Positions 1-11,800 of a stretch of 64,000 nucleotides of DNA are shown one piece after another (positions within the stretch are counted from its first letter, which is position 1; each line of letters begins with the position of its first letter). Location of the stretch: NCBI GenBank assembly GCA_963696505.1, contig CAVOKN010000030.1:1-64000 (forward strand), read 5' to 3'. Origin of the DNA: CAVOKN01 sp963696505. Its GTDB lineage: Bacteria > Pseudomonadota > Gammaproteobacteria > Burkholderiales > Rhodocyclaceae. Below the pieces are notes generated by a model. The model made no database searches and had not been told where the DNA came from. It worked only from the letters and a program-made list of their open reading frames with translations. The position numbers were made by a program, and so were the translations under genes.

Positions 1-965
1 ATCGCCGGCCGGTTGCCGTTGGCCGCGAAGCTGTCGTCGGTGGTGGCGTCGATCGTCACCTGACCGGTGATCGTGGGCAGGGCCGAGGTCGGTGCGATCG
101 TGTGCACGCCGGTGCCGGCGATGTTGAAGTTGATCGTGTCAGCACCGCCGGCCCCGTTCGCTTGCGTGATCGCCCAGCGCAGGTCGCCGGATACGCCGCC
201 TCCCCCGCTGTTGGTGTCGTCGGCTCGAGTGACGGTGAACGTCGCGAGCGTGCCCCACCACCACTGCTGCTGCGCTTGCGCACTCGGCGCGATCTGCGTC
301 TCGATGGCGCCGGCTCGATACTCCAGCGTCCAATCCCCGCCGAGCGCCGCGGCACCGGTCGGATCGTCACTCGCTGCCACATCGGCGCCGGTGAGTCTGG
401 ACAGGGCTGTGATCAGCGCCTGTCCATCCTGCGTGGCGGCGACATCGCAGCCGTAGATCAGCAGGTCGGCGTTGGCGGTGAAGGCGTCGCCCCAGCCCTT
501 GATCTGTGTGGCCCACGTGAGCAGGGTGTCGAAGTTGAGCGTGCCGCTGCCGAGTTCGACGCTTCCCGCGCTGCCGTGCGAGATGAGGTGCACCGCTGCG
601 ATTTCCTGACGCTGGCCAAGCACCTGGCCGATCTGCTCGACGCCATCGCGATGCGGGTCGAGCAGGAAGATTTCGACCTGGCGCGAGCCGTCGTTGTCGC
701 TCACCAGGTCATCGACCAGCACCTGGTAGTCGGGCACGCGGGGGTCGATGAAGACGATCTCGTGGCTACGCTGCTCGGCGGCCTGCGTGGTGGCAGAAGC
801 GCTGGCGGGCGTGGACGCCGGCTCCAGTAGCCGCACCTCCGCCGGCCCATCCCAATGACCCGGATCGAGCAGCCCGGCAGCCGAATCTGCGGAGAACAGG
901 ATGCGCGGCTCCAGCTCCTCCAGCAGCGGGCGCTGGCGAGGCGGCGGGCGGCGGCGCTGGCGCAC
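1..965 (-). CDS. Giant LEPR-XLL / DUF4347 surface protein, N-terminal part (runs off the window)
   Basis: The frame is open from a GTG at 965 to the left edge (about 321 residues visible). A GGAG lies 8 nt before the GTG, and the same start context recurs in the second giant gene at 22104. The N-terminus is short and Arg/Pro-rich, followed by LEELEPRILFSAD (residues 16-27, LEPR at 18-21), the LEPR-XLL export-associated motif; there is no Sec signal peptide. Residues about 60-240 match DUF4347: HEIVFIDPRVPDYQVL, then HLISHGSAGSVELG and DLLIYGCDVA. A beta-helix-like segment follows (DLRWAITQANGAGGADTINF). The gene lies 21 nt after the HlyD adaptor at 987-1940, in the same frame beyond its stop, so the two are probably co-transcribed. 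Role inferred: exported adhesin or matrix protein. The domain calls are recognised by eye. Confidence 0.82.
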   Translation of the reverse strand, partial: MRQRRRPPPRQRPLLEELEPRILFSADSAAGLLDPGHWDGPAEVRLLEPASTPASASATTQAAEQRSHEIVFIDPRVPDYQVLVDDLVSDNDGSRQVEIFLLDPHRDGVEQIGQVLGQRQEIAAVHLISHGSAGSVELGSGTLNFDTLLTWATQIKGWGDAFTANADLLIYGCDVAATQDGQALITALSRLTGADVAASDDPTGAAALGGDWTLEYRAGAIETQIAPSAQAQQQWWWGTLATFTVTRADDTNSGGGGVSGDLRWAITQANGAGGADTINFNIAGTGVHTIAPTSALPTITGQVTIDATTDDSFAANGNRPA

Positions 966-986
966 GCAGGATGCTCCGGGGCGTGC

Positions 987-1940
987 TCAGTAGCTGCGCT
1001 TGGGCGGCGCGGCGTCCGGCTTGCCAGCCGACAGGCTGGTCTCCAGCTTCAGGCTCACCGGCTGGACCGGCTTGGGTGGCGTGGCCGGGCTGCCGGCCTG
1101 CCTGGCGTTGGTGGTCGGGACCGCCAGCCCGAAGTCGGCCTGGCAGCGCAGCCCCGCGGGAAGGGCCAGATCCGGGTTGGGCAACTCCAGTTGCACGCGG
1201 AAGGTGTGGCTGGGCGCATCGATCAGCTTGTTGACCAGGCTCACCCGCGCGCTCACCGCCGCCGCTTCGGGCAGCTGCGGCTGGATGCGGGCGGCGGCCC
1301 CCGGGGCGATCTTGCCGTAGAGCGCCGCCGGCACCACCACCTGCACCTTGAGCGGATCGACCTGGGCCACGCGGAACAGCGGCTTGTCCTCCACCCGCTC
1401 GCCCAGCGCGACGTAGCGCTCGGCGACCACGCCGTCGAAGGGGCTGCGGATGCTGCGCTGCGCGAGTTGCGCGGCGGCCAGCCCCAGTTCGCGATGGGCG
1501 ATGCGCTTTTGTTCCTGCGCCTGGACGAGCTTTTGTTCGGCGACTTCGTATTCGGTGCGCGCCTGATCGAGCCCCTGCTGCGAGATGAATTTCTTGTCCA
1601 GCAGATCCTGGGCGCGTTCGAGTTTCTGGCGGGCGAAGCCGACGTTGGCCCGCGCGGCCTGCTCGTCAGCCTCGGCCTGGGCGCGGCTGCTGGCCACGCC
1701 CACGGCGGCGCGCTCGACCTCGCCGCGCAGCAGCGCCAGAACCTGGCCCTTGACCACCCGGTCGCCGCGCTCGACCAACAGCTCCTGCACCACCCCGATC
1801 ACCGGCGAGCCCACTTCGGCCACCTGCTGCGGCTCGATCAGACAGCCCAGGGGTTGGGCGGCGTGGAGCGGGCCGGCAGCGGCCAGCGCGAGGAAAGTCA
1901 GAGCCTGCAGAGCGGCTCGTGGGAAGTTTTTGTGCATCAT
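987..1940 (-). CDS. HlyD-family periplasmic adaptor (copy 1)
   Basis: 317 residues. Starts ATGATG with GGAG 6 nt upstream. A hydrophobic signal segment (residues 5-25) ends in a plausible cleavage site, AAGPLHAAQP. Biotinyl-lipoyl half-motifs flank a coiled-coil hairpin (about residues 85-175, rich in Ala/Gln/Glu), followed by a beta-barrel segment (SIRSPFDGVVAERYVALGE). This is the membrane-fusion-protein fold that bridges inner and outer membranes in secretion or efflux. It is nearly identical to the protein at 22126-23061 apart from the signal region and a few substitutions. No pump gene is adjacent; its neighbours are a GAF-HlyD gene upstream and a LEPR-XLL giant gene downstream, so I infer a role in export of that protein rather than drug efflux. 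Confidence 0.85.
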   Translation of the reverse strand: MMHKNFPRAALQALTFLALAAAGPLHAAQPLGCLIEPQQVAEVGSPVIGVVQELLVERGDRVVKGQVLALLRGEVERAAVGVASSRAQAEADEQAARANVGFARQKLERAQDLLDKKFISQQGLDQARTEYEVAEQKLVQAQEQKRIAHRELGLAAAQLAQRSIRSPFDGVVAERYVALGERVEDKPLFRVAQVDPLKVQVVVPAALYGKIAPGAAARIQPQLPEAAAVSARVSLVNKLIDAPSHTFRVQLELPNPDLALPAGLRCQADFGLAVPTTNARQAGSPATPPKPVQPVSLKLETSLSAGKPDAAPPKRSY

Positions 1941-2060
1941 GTCGGACTCCAATCCAATGCTGCTACCGTTACCGGCTTCCGATTCGCGGGAGGAGCGGGA
2001 ATTTCCGGGCTCATTCCCAGCGCCGTCGATCAAGCTCTGACACTCGCCCCGGGAACCTGC

Positions 2061-2170
2061 CCCTCGCCCCGGCCCTCTCCCCGCAAGCGGGGCGAGGGAG
2101 CGAGACTGTTCGATCTCGCCAGCGGAGGGGTAGTCACCCTCTCCCCTCGCGGGCCGGGATGAGGGGCAGC
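2061..2170. repeat. REP-like palindromic spacer
   Basis: The spacer between two adaptor genes contains a 12-bp stem, CCCTCTCCCCGC (2073-2084), with a 2-nt loop and a complementary arm (2087-2098, one mismatch). A second CCCTCTCCCC-type tract follows. It resembles the dispersed extragenic palindromes common in GC-rich proteobacteria. There is no T-tract, so it is not a clear intrinsic terminator. Confidence 0.5.
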
Positions 2171-2209
2171 GACGGCGAATGACCGAGCATCGCTCGCCCG
2201 TGCTTAGGC

Positions 2210-3979
2210 TCAACCCGTCCATCCCCACAGCGCCAGGCGCAGCCAGTCGATGAGGCGATGGGTAGCGATCCAGCCCAGGGGCTGGTTGCCGGCCTCGATC
2301 TTGGCCACCCCCTGCAAACCGGGGCGCAGGCCGGCGGGCGGGGTATCGAAGGCGGCCTCTACCTCGAAGGTGTTGCGCCCCTCGGTGGTCAGCGCCACCG
2401 GGCTGATGCGCTTGACGGTAAAGGCCAGCCGCTCGCCGGGCAGCGCCGAGAGCGCCAGCGTGCCGTGCTGGCCCAGGGCGACGGCGCCGATGTCGCGCTC
2501 ATCGACCTCGACGATCAGGCGGAAGGCTTCGCGCGGGGCCAGTGTCAGCAACACCTCGCCGCGCTGCACCGGCGCGCCCAGCGACTGGCTCAGATCGCCC
2601 TTGATGACCAGCCCATCGATCGGGGCGGTGAGTTGGGTGCGCGCGATCTGCCCGCGGGCGAGCTCCAGCTGCGCGCCGGCCTCGGCGGCGCGCGCCTGGG
2701 CCAGCGCATACTGGGTGCGATCGGCGCGCGCCAGGGCGGCCGCCGCACTGTTGTCGTGCTGCGCGAGCTCCGCCTCCCACTTGCGCGCCTGCAGCAGCAG
2801 ATCCTGCTGGGCGAGCTCGACCAGCAACTGTCCGGCTTCGACTGCATCGCCAGGGCGTACATGGGCGGCGTGCAGATAGCCCTCGGTGGGCGCGGCCAGC
2901 ACCCGCTGCACCGCCCCTTCCAGACGCGCCGGGGCGCCGATGCGATAGCTCAGCGGGACGAAGGCGAGCAGCAGCGCGCCAGTCAGCCCGGCCAGCGCGG
3001 CCAGGCGCCGGGTGCGCTGCGAGCGCCCGGCGAAGGAGGCGCGCAGGCCCTCGGCGGCGCGCGCCGGCCAGGGCTGCTCGGCACGGCGCTTCAGTTCGAT
3101 CAGCGGGGCGAGCACACAGGCCAGTTGCTCGATCGCGCGCAGTTCCTCGGCGCGCAGTGCGCCCGAGCGCTCGAAGCACAGCGCCCCGATGGGTGTGCCG
3201 GCCTCGATCAGCGGCACACTGAGCAGCGTGCCCGGACCCTGGGCGGCGAGTGCGGCATGGGCCTGGACGATGCGCGGGGGGGCCTCGGCGGGCGGCGGAT
3301 AGGCGATCGAAGCGCCCTGGTCGATGGCTTCCTGCATCGCCCCGGCCAGTGCCTGGATCAGGCCCTGGCGGCGGCCGAACTGGGCGCCGTGGGACAGGGC
3401 GATGACATCGAGTGCGCTGCGCGCGCTCAGCCCCAGGCTGACCCGCTCGAAACCCAGGGTGTTGGCCAGTTCGCTCGCCAGCGCGCTGGCCGCCTGGGCC
3501 AGGGGCTGGGGCTTGAGCAGCAGCGCCTGCAGCCGCAGCAGCGCGCTGCCGCTGGCCTGGCGGCGCAGCGCACTGGCCCCTTGCAGGGCGCCGGCCAGGG
3601 TGGCGGCGGCGCGTTCCAGCTCGCGCAGCAGCGCTTCGTCGGTGTCCGCCGGCCCGGCCTGCACGGCCACCGCCAGCGCGCCCAGGGCGCCTTCGGTGGC
3701 GGCCAGCGGCAGCGACAGGATGCGCCCGGGCTGTGCCCCGGCGCTGGCACCCACCGGCGGGGTCAGCGCCAGTGCCCGCCCGCGCTTGAGCGCGGCACGG
3801 GCGGCGGCTACCAGCGCAGCACTCGCGCTGGCCGTCCCGGGCCAGTGCGCCGCCTCCTGCAGTGCTGCGCCAGCGCCCAGCAGTACCACCGCTGACTGGA
3901 CTGCGCTGCCGCGCTCGCAGTAGCCGCGCAGCCAGCGCTGCACCAGCTCCGATTGGTTCGCGCTTTCGCTCATCGTCAT
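2210..3979 (-). CDS. GAF-domain HlyD-family adaptor (copy 1)
   Basis: 589 residues. The N-terminal half is soluble and GAF-like, probably two GAF units (about residues 25-130 and 150-300, with FERVSLGLSAR and PGTLLSVPLIEAGTPIGALCFE). One membrane segment follows (about 335-355, LAALAGLTGALLLAFVPLSY). The C-terminal half is an HlyD adaptor with lipoyl halves (PTEGYLHAAHVRPGDAV) around a coiled coil. A sensory GAF region on the cytoplasmic side of a periplasmic adaptor is unusual. The second in-frame ATG (3973) sits better behind an AGGG than the first (3979), so the true start may be 2 codons later. It is almost identical to 27231-29000 except for the last ~20 residues. Inferred role: regulated adaptor for giant-protein export. 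Confidence 0.82.
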   Translation of the reverse strand: MTMSESANQSELVQRWLRGYCERGSAVQSAVVLLGAGAALQEAAHWPGTASASAALVAAARAALKRGRALALTPPVGASAGAQPGRILSLPLAATEGALGALAVAVQAGPADTDEALLRELERAAATLAGALQGASALRRQASGSALLRLQALLLKPQPLAQAASALASELANTLGFERVSLGLSARSALDVIALSHGAQFGRRQGLIQALAGAMQEAIDQGASIAYPPPAEAPPRIVQAHAALAAQGPGTLLSVPLIEAGTPIGALCFERSGALRAEELRAIEQLACVLAPLIELKRRAEQPWPARAAEGLRASFAGRSQRTRRLAALAGLTGALLLAFVPLSYRIGAPARLEGAVQRVLAAPTEGYLHAAHVRPGDAVEAGQLLVELAQQDLLLQARKWEAELAQHDNSAAAALARADRTQYALAQARAAEAGAQLELARGQIARTQLTAPIDGLVIKGDLSQSLGAPVQRGEVLLTLAPREAFRLIVEVDERDIGAVALGQHGTLALSALPGERLAFTVKRISPVALTTEGRNTFEVEAAFDTPPAGLRPGLQGVAKIEAGNQPLGWIATHRLIDWLRLALWGWTG

Positions 3980-4212
3980 CCCTGTGCGGGAATTGCCCTT
4001 CGCTCCTGACCCGGGGTCCTGCCACAGGCCGCACCGACTACGAGCCGCGGGGCGCCTCTACAGGCTACAGGGCAGTAACGGCCGCAAACCCCGTGCCTTT
4101 GAGGGGAATTCGCCCCCAAGAACCCAATTCGCAGTTCGATCGAATGGGCTGCGTGAGCGAAATCACGCACCCGCGGGTCGGAGAACCCGACCCGCGCAGG
4201 GGCGAGCAGCGC
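3980..4212 (-). promoter_or_regulatory. Conserved structured leader of the GAF-HlyD gene (copy 1)
   Basis: This stretch upstream of the GAF-HlyD start is almost identical to 29001-29232, upstream of the paralogue; similarity ends near 4212. On the minus strand it can form several hairpins. One has a perfect 9-bp stem GCGGGTCGG (arms 4173-4181 and 4187-4195). Another is TGCGTGA/TCACGCA. A palindrome TTCGATCGAA and a GGGG/CCCC stem also occur. Its conservation could mean a regulatory leader RNA, or simply recent duplication. I could not match it to a known riboswitch class. Confidence 0.45.
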
Positions 4213-4259
4213 GGACAGCACAGCCCGCAAGACGCCGGGCCGGTGTGGCGCCCCAACCC

Positions 4260-6134
4260 TCAGGCGGAGATTTCTTTCGCCGGGCGCAGCACCGGCAGGC
4301 TCTGTGCCATCAACAGCGCACCGAAGTCCGCGGCGGGCAGCGGGCGGCTGTACAGGAAGCCCTGGCACTCGTCGCAGCCCTGCTGCAACAAGTAAGCGAG
4401 TTCGACCGCGGTTTCAACGCCTTCGGCAACCACGCGCAACCCGAGACTGTGGGCCATGGCGATGACGGCGGTAACGATCGCGGCGTTGTCCTTGTCGCGC
4501 TCGACGCCGCTGACGAAGGAGCGATCGATCTTGATCTCGTCGATCGGGAAGCGCTTCAGGTAGCTGAGCGATGAATAGCCGGTGCCGAAGTCGTCGATGG
4601 AAAGGGCCACGCCACTGTCTTTCAGCGCCGCCAGGGTTCTGACGTTGTCTTGCGCGTGCTCCATGATCGCGCTCTCGGTGAGTTCGAGGCAGAGGTGGCG
4701 GGCAGCAATCTTGCGCCCGTGCAGCGCGGCCTGGACATTGCGAGCGAGCACGCGCTGCCGGAACTGGTGGCTGGAGACGTTAACCGAGACGCGTGGCGCT
4801 TGGCGCCCGGCGGCTTCCCAGGTTCGGACCTGCTGGCAAGCCGTGTTCAGGACCCATTGCCCGAGCGGGATGATGAGGCCTGTCTCCTCGGCCAGCGGAA
4901 TGAAATCGCCCGGACTGACCATGCCACGCTGCGGGTGACGCCAGCGTACCAAGGCTTCCGCACCGACGAGTCGATTGCTCTTCAGGTCGACTTTGGGCTG
5001 GTAGAAGAGCTCCAGTTCGCCGCGCTCGATCGCTCTGCGCAACTCGGTTTCCAGGCTCAGCCGGTCGAGCGACTGGGCGTTGAACTCCTTGGAGAAGTAG
5101 CGGTAGCTGTCGCGGCGCTCGCGCTTGGCGTGCCGCATGCTGACCGCCGCCGCTTTCAGAATGGAATCGCGCGCCGTGCCGTCGGCCGGATAAAGAGCGA
5201 TACCGATACAGCAGGTGACGAACAACTCGTGGCCGCTGATATTGAACGGCGCAGCGACGATATCCAGAATCCGCTGTGCGACGCTACCCGCTTCGGCGCT
5301 CTTGGCGAGCGCCGGGAGGAGTACGGTGAATTCGTCGCCGGCCATGCGCGAGAGCAAGGGCTGGGATTCCTGGTCAGTCGTGCGCGCGACGACATCGGTA
5401 TCTCTCAGCGATTCGTCGAGCCGCTGCGCCACGGCCCGCAGCAGCCGATCGCCGATGCCCGGGCCGAGGGCCTCGTTGATCTGCTTGAAGCGATCCAGTC
5501 CGATCTGGAGCACGGCGCCGGTGGTGCCGTAACGCTTCGAGAACCGGATCGTCCAATCCAGACGATCGAGGAAGCGCTCGCGGTTCGGCAGACCGGTGAG
5601 GCCGTCGAAATATGCAAGTTGATCCTGGTAGGCCTTGGCCGCCAGCGTGTTGCGCAGCCGCAGGACCAGTTCGCTCGAGTCCACCGGCTTGGCGAGGAAG
5701 TCTGTCGCGCCGAGCTTCAGGGCCTCGAGTTTGGTGACGGCATCCGCCGCCGCGGTGAGCATGATGACGGGTATGCGCTTGAGGATCTTGTCCTTCTGCA
5801 TTCTCGCCAGGATTTCGAAACCGGACACCTGGGGCATCACCAGGTCAAGCAGGACCACATCGGGCCGCTCGTTGTAGAGCAGGTCGAACGCTTCGCTGGC
5901 GCAACTGGTCGACAGGAAATTGGTGTATCCGACTTCCTCGAGGAACGCCTGGAGCATCTCGACGCTGATCTCCTCGTCGTCCACCAGCATGATCTTGGCC
6001 GACTTGCTCGATTCACGCTCCGCCTCAGCTTCAGGAATGGCAAGGGCTGCCTCGACCGCTTGGTGCAAATCGCTGGCGTCGTACGCGCCAGCGGCCGGAA
6101 GTAGCTGTGGAATCGGATTCAAGAGGTCGTTCAT
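4260..6134 (-). CDS. Response regulator with REC, GGDEF and EAL domains
   Basis: 624 residues from the ATG at 6134, which has an AGGA about 9 nt upstream; a longer in-frame extension to 6224 has no support. REC is at about 46-160 (acidic pair VDDEE, phospho-acceptor D97 in VLLDLVMP, K149). GGDEF is at about 170-340 with the signature AGDEF (265-269), which is often still compatible with cyclase activity. EAL is at about 360-610 with GAEALVRW (E393), ELTES, DDFGTGYSS and AEGVE all intact, so c-di-GMP phosphodiesterase activity is likely. It lies 173 bp downstream of the hybrid kinase at 6308-8854 and is its probable partner. Inferred role: adjusts c-di-GMP in response to the signal sensed beside the giant adhesin. 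Confidence 0.88.
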   Translation of the reverse strand: MNDLLNPIPQLLPAAGAYDASDLHQAVEAALAIPEAEAERESSKSAKIMLVDDEEISVEMLQAFLEEVGYTNFLSTSCASEAFDLLYNERPDVVLLDLVMPQVSGFEILARMQKDKILKRIPVIMLTAAADAVTKLEALKLGATDFLAKPVDSSELVLRLRNTLAAKAYQDQLAYFDGLTGLPNRERFLDRLDWTIRFSKRYGTTGAVLQIGLDRFKQINEALGPGIGDRLLRAVAQRLDESLRDTDVVARTTDQESQPLLSRMAGDEFTVLLPALAKSAEAGSVAQRILDIVAAPFNISGHELFVTCCIGIALYPADGTARDSILKAAAVSMRHAKRERRDSYRYFSKEFNAQSLDRLSLETELRRAIERGELELFYQPKVDLKSNRLVGAEALVRWRHPQRGMVSPGDFIPLAEETGLIIPLGQWVLNTACQQVRTWEAAGRQAPRVSVNVSSHQFRQRVLARNVQAALHGRKIAARHLCLELTESAIMEHAQDNVRTLAALKDSGVALSIDDFGTGYSSLSYLKRFPIDEIKIDRSFVSGVERDKDNAAIVTAVIAMAHSLGLRVVAEGVETAVELAYLLQQGCDECQGFLYSRPLPAADFGALLMAQSLPVLRPAKEISA

Positions 6135-6307
6135 CTTCGCGTGTCCTGGGCGATCTGTGCTGGGGCTGCCCGCATGGGTCTGCGGCACGCCTCTACGGTC
6201 ATATCGGTCGGCGATCCACCGCACCCTGTATACGGTACGGCCTGCCGCTTACTTAACGTGCCCGTCTGGCGGCGCACGGCAAGAGGCGCGCGCCGCGACG
6301 CCTTCGA

Positions 6308-8854
<2,547 letters not shown>

Positions 8855-8856
8855 CG

Positions 8857-11800
8857 TTACCTCCCGGGGGCTGCTTTGCTGGCGCCGTCGCGATCGCCGG
8901 GCTCGTCGGGCCCGGGCGGTTCGTCGGCTGTGCCATCGTCGCTGATCATCGACTCGAGCGACTCGTCGTCATCGTCGTCGTCCGTATCCCGCTGCCTGGC
9001 AAGTACCGGGAACGGATCCAGAACACGCCAGGCCGGCATCGACGAGAGCAAGGTGCTCAGCAGCACCCCGCCGCGCACCAGCCAGGCCACGTAGCCGACC
9101 GAAAGCCCGCTGCTCACCGCCACGGCGGAGCTCAAGGCGAATTTCTCGATCGTCGTGCCTTGCCGTACGTTTTCGCGCAGCTCGTCCAGATCGCGGGAGA
9201 GCGTTGCGGCCCTGGCCTCAGCGTTCGATCCGGCTTGAGCGAACGCCGACAGATTGTGCAATTCGCCGGCCGGGTTGGCGCTGACCTCGGCGAACTGCGG
9301 CAACTCCGCGGCCATCCACGCCGGCACGACCGCAATGCGAGAAGCGCCCGAATTCGCCGGCTGGCGTGTGCTCTGGGCGGCATCATTGGGCAGCGACGCC
9401 CTTGCGCCCGACCCGGGGGCGCGGTCGGTCGAAAGAGGATCCATTCCGGGAAGCGGCAACGTCAGGGCGGCTTCCATCGCCGCATCCGTCTCTGCCTGGG
9501 CGCCGGTGGCGTTGCCGTTCTCAGACGACTCGGACGTTCGCGGCAGCGCCGGTTCAGCGATGACACCGCCGATCGGCTCAAGTGCTAACTCCGCGGGGTC
9601 GGGGGAACCGGATCCCTGGGCGCCGCCGCCGGTCCGGGCGTCGACGCCAGGCTGCACGGCACCGATGGATCTAGTTCCTGTCGTCGGAAGCGATTCGCCG
9701 TCGTTGACGCGTGCCGTGAGCGTCACGTCGGCGCTGTAACCGGGGCTCGGGACGAACGTGATCGCAGCCAGCAGTGAATTCACATCCGCGACCGCTCCGC
9801 TGGCAGACCAGGTGCCGGTGACGGCGGCGTAGCTCGACGTCACCGCGCCGGAAGCCCCTGTGCTCAGCGTGCCGGCGGCCGGGTCGGACAAGGTAAGCGT
9901 TACCGCCACGCTTGCGCTGTCCGGGTCCGCGACGACGATGTCGGCGAGATCGAGCGCCGTGTTCGGCAGATAGGTCTGGGCACCACCCAGTCCCTGCAAC
10001 CGTGGCGCATCCGCAATCGGCGCAAGACTCAGACCGACCGTGGCAGGCACGCTGACCGCGCCCTCGCCATCGGTCGCTTCGTACAGGAGTGCTGCGCTGC
10101 CGCTCCAGTCCGGTCGACGGCCGGAAGTAGAGCGTGAGCGCGTTGTTGGTGGCCGAGTAGGGAACGCCAGCAGCAGCTGGAAGGCTGGCATCTGCGTCAA
10201 GGTAGAGCTTGCCGCCCGCAGTGGGCAGGGCGAGGAGGCGGAAGCTGGCGATAGCGCCGTCAATGTCCGCACCGCCAAGCGTTATCGCGAGGGTTCGATC
10301 TTCGAACCCGCTTGCGTTCGCGCTATCCGCGCTCGGCAGGTCGTTGGCGCCGGCGATCGTGATGCTCACCACCTGGGTCGAGCCGTCAGCACTGGTGACG
10401 ACGAAACTGTCCGTCATTGACTGGCCGCCCCCAAGGGCTTGAACTGCGGCGCGCGCGTTGTCGAGCGCATAGCTCCAGTCCCCGTTTGCCGCGATCGATA
10501 GACTGCCGTAGCCGTTGGCCGACGCCGCACCGGACTGCGCAACGAATCTCGCCTGGCCGGCGTCGGGGTCGCTGATGGTGAGCGTGCCGCTGGCGGCAAG
10601 AACGCCATCCTCGCTCACGACGCCGCTGGTGACACCGCCGATCACCGCTGCATCGTTCACCGCGGTGACATTCACGGTCAGGGTGTTGGGCGTGGCGTTG
10701 ACATCGATGCCGCCGTTGGCGGTGCCGCCGCCGTCCTGCACCTGGAAGGTAAAGGAGGCGTAGCCGGTGCCATTGGCATCGGCCGCCGGCGTGAATGCCA
10801 GCCGGCCGGCGATGATGTCCGCGACCGTGACGGTCTGTCCCGCGCTGACCGCCGCGCCGTTGTTGGTGAGCGTGCCGGCGCCAGGAAGCGTGCTGATGAG
10901 AACCGCGGTGAGCGCATTGGCCGGACTGTCGTTCGGATCGGTGAAGCCGAAGTCGGCGGCGGCGAAGGTGTAGGCCGTGTCCTCGAAGGTGGTGACGGTG
11001 TTGTCCGCGCCCGCGGGCGCGCCGTTCACCGAAGTCACCGTGATGCCGGCGCTGGTCACGCCCGCCGAGAAGGCGCTCGTGCCGCCGTTGGAGGTAGTGT
11101 CGGCCGTGCTCCCGGCCGTGCCGCTTGTCTGATCCCAGGCGCGGAAGGTGAGACCGCCGGCGAGGGTGCCATTCCAGTTGGCGTTGGGCACGAAGCGCAC
11201 CGAGGTGTTGGCATCGGCCGCGAGCAGTCGGGCCGTGCCAACGTCGAGTGTGCCGAAGGCATTCCATGCCGCGCCGCCGTCGGTGGTGTACTGCCAAGTG
11301 CCGTTGGCATTGTTCACCGCGGTCACCGCGATGCCCGACAGCGCCGCGCTGTCCGCATCGCTCACCTGGCCCGCAATCAGCGCCGCGACCAGCGTGCCAT
11401 CGTCGCTCGCCGGGTCCTCGCCGATCACGTTCAGATTGTTCGCCCCACCAAGGAGCGGCGCGTCGTTGACCGCGGTGACGTTCACGGTCAGCGTGTTTGG
11501 CGAGGCGTCGAGGTCGATGCCGCCATTGGCTGTGCCGCCGTCGTCCTGCACCTGGAAGCTGAAGCTGGCGTAGCCGGTGCCAGTGGCATCGGCTGCCGGC
11601 GTGAACACCAGCCGGCCGGCATTGAGGTCTGCGACCGACACGCTCTGGCCCGCGCTCAGCGCCGCGCCGTTGACGCTGAGCGTGCCCGCCCCCGGCAGGG
11701 TGTCGATGCGCACCGCGCTGAACGCGTTGGTCGGGCTGTCGGCTGCATCGCTGAAGCCGAAGTCGGCGGCGCTGAAGATGTACGCCGTGTCCTCGATGGC

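Noticed and set aside
2210..3979. Drug-efflux (RND or MFS) system
   Set aside because: No pump protein or outer-membrane factor is in the window; both adaptor sets sit directly before giant-protein genes.
3980..4212. c-di-GMP riboswitch in the duplicated leader
   Set aside because: The context is tempting, but I could not find the conserved core or the tetraloop-receptor pattern of either known class.
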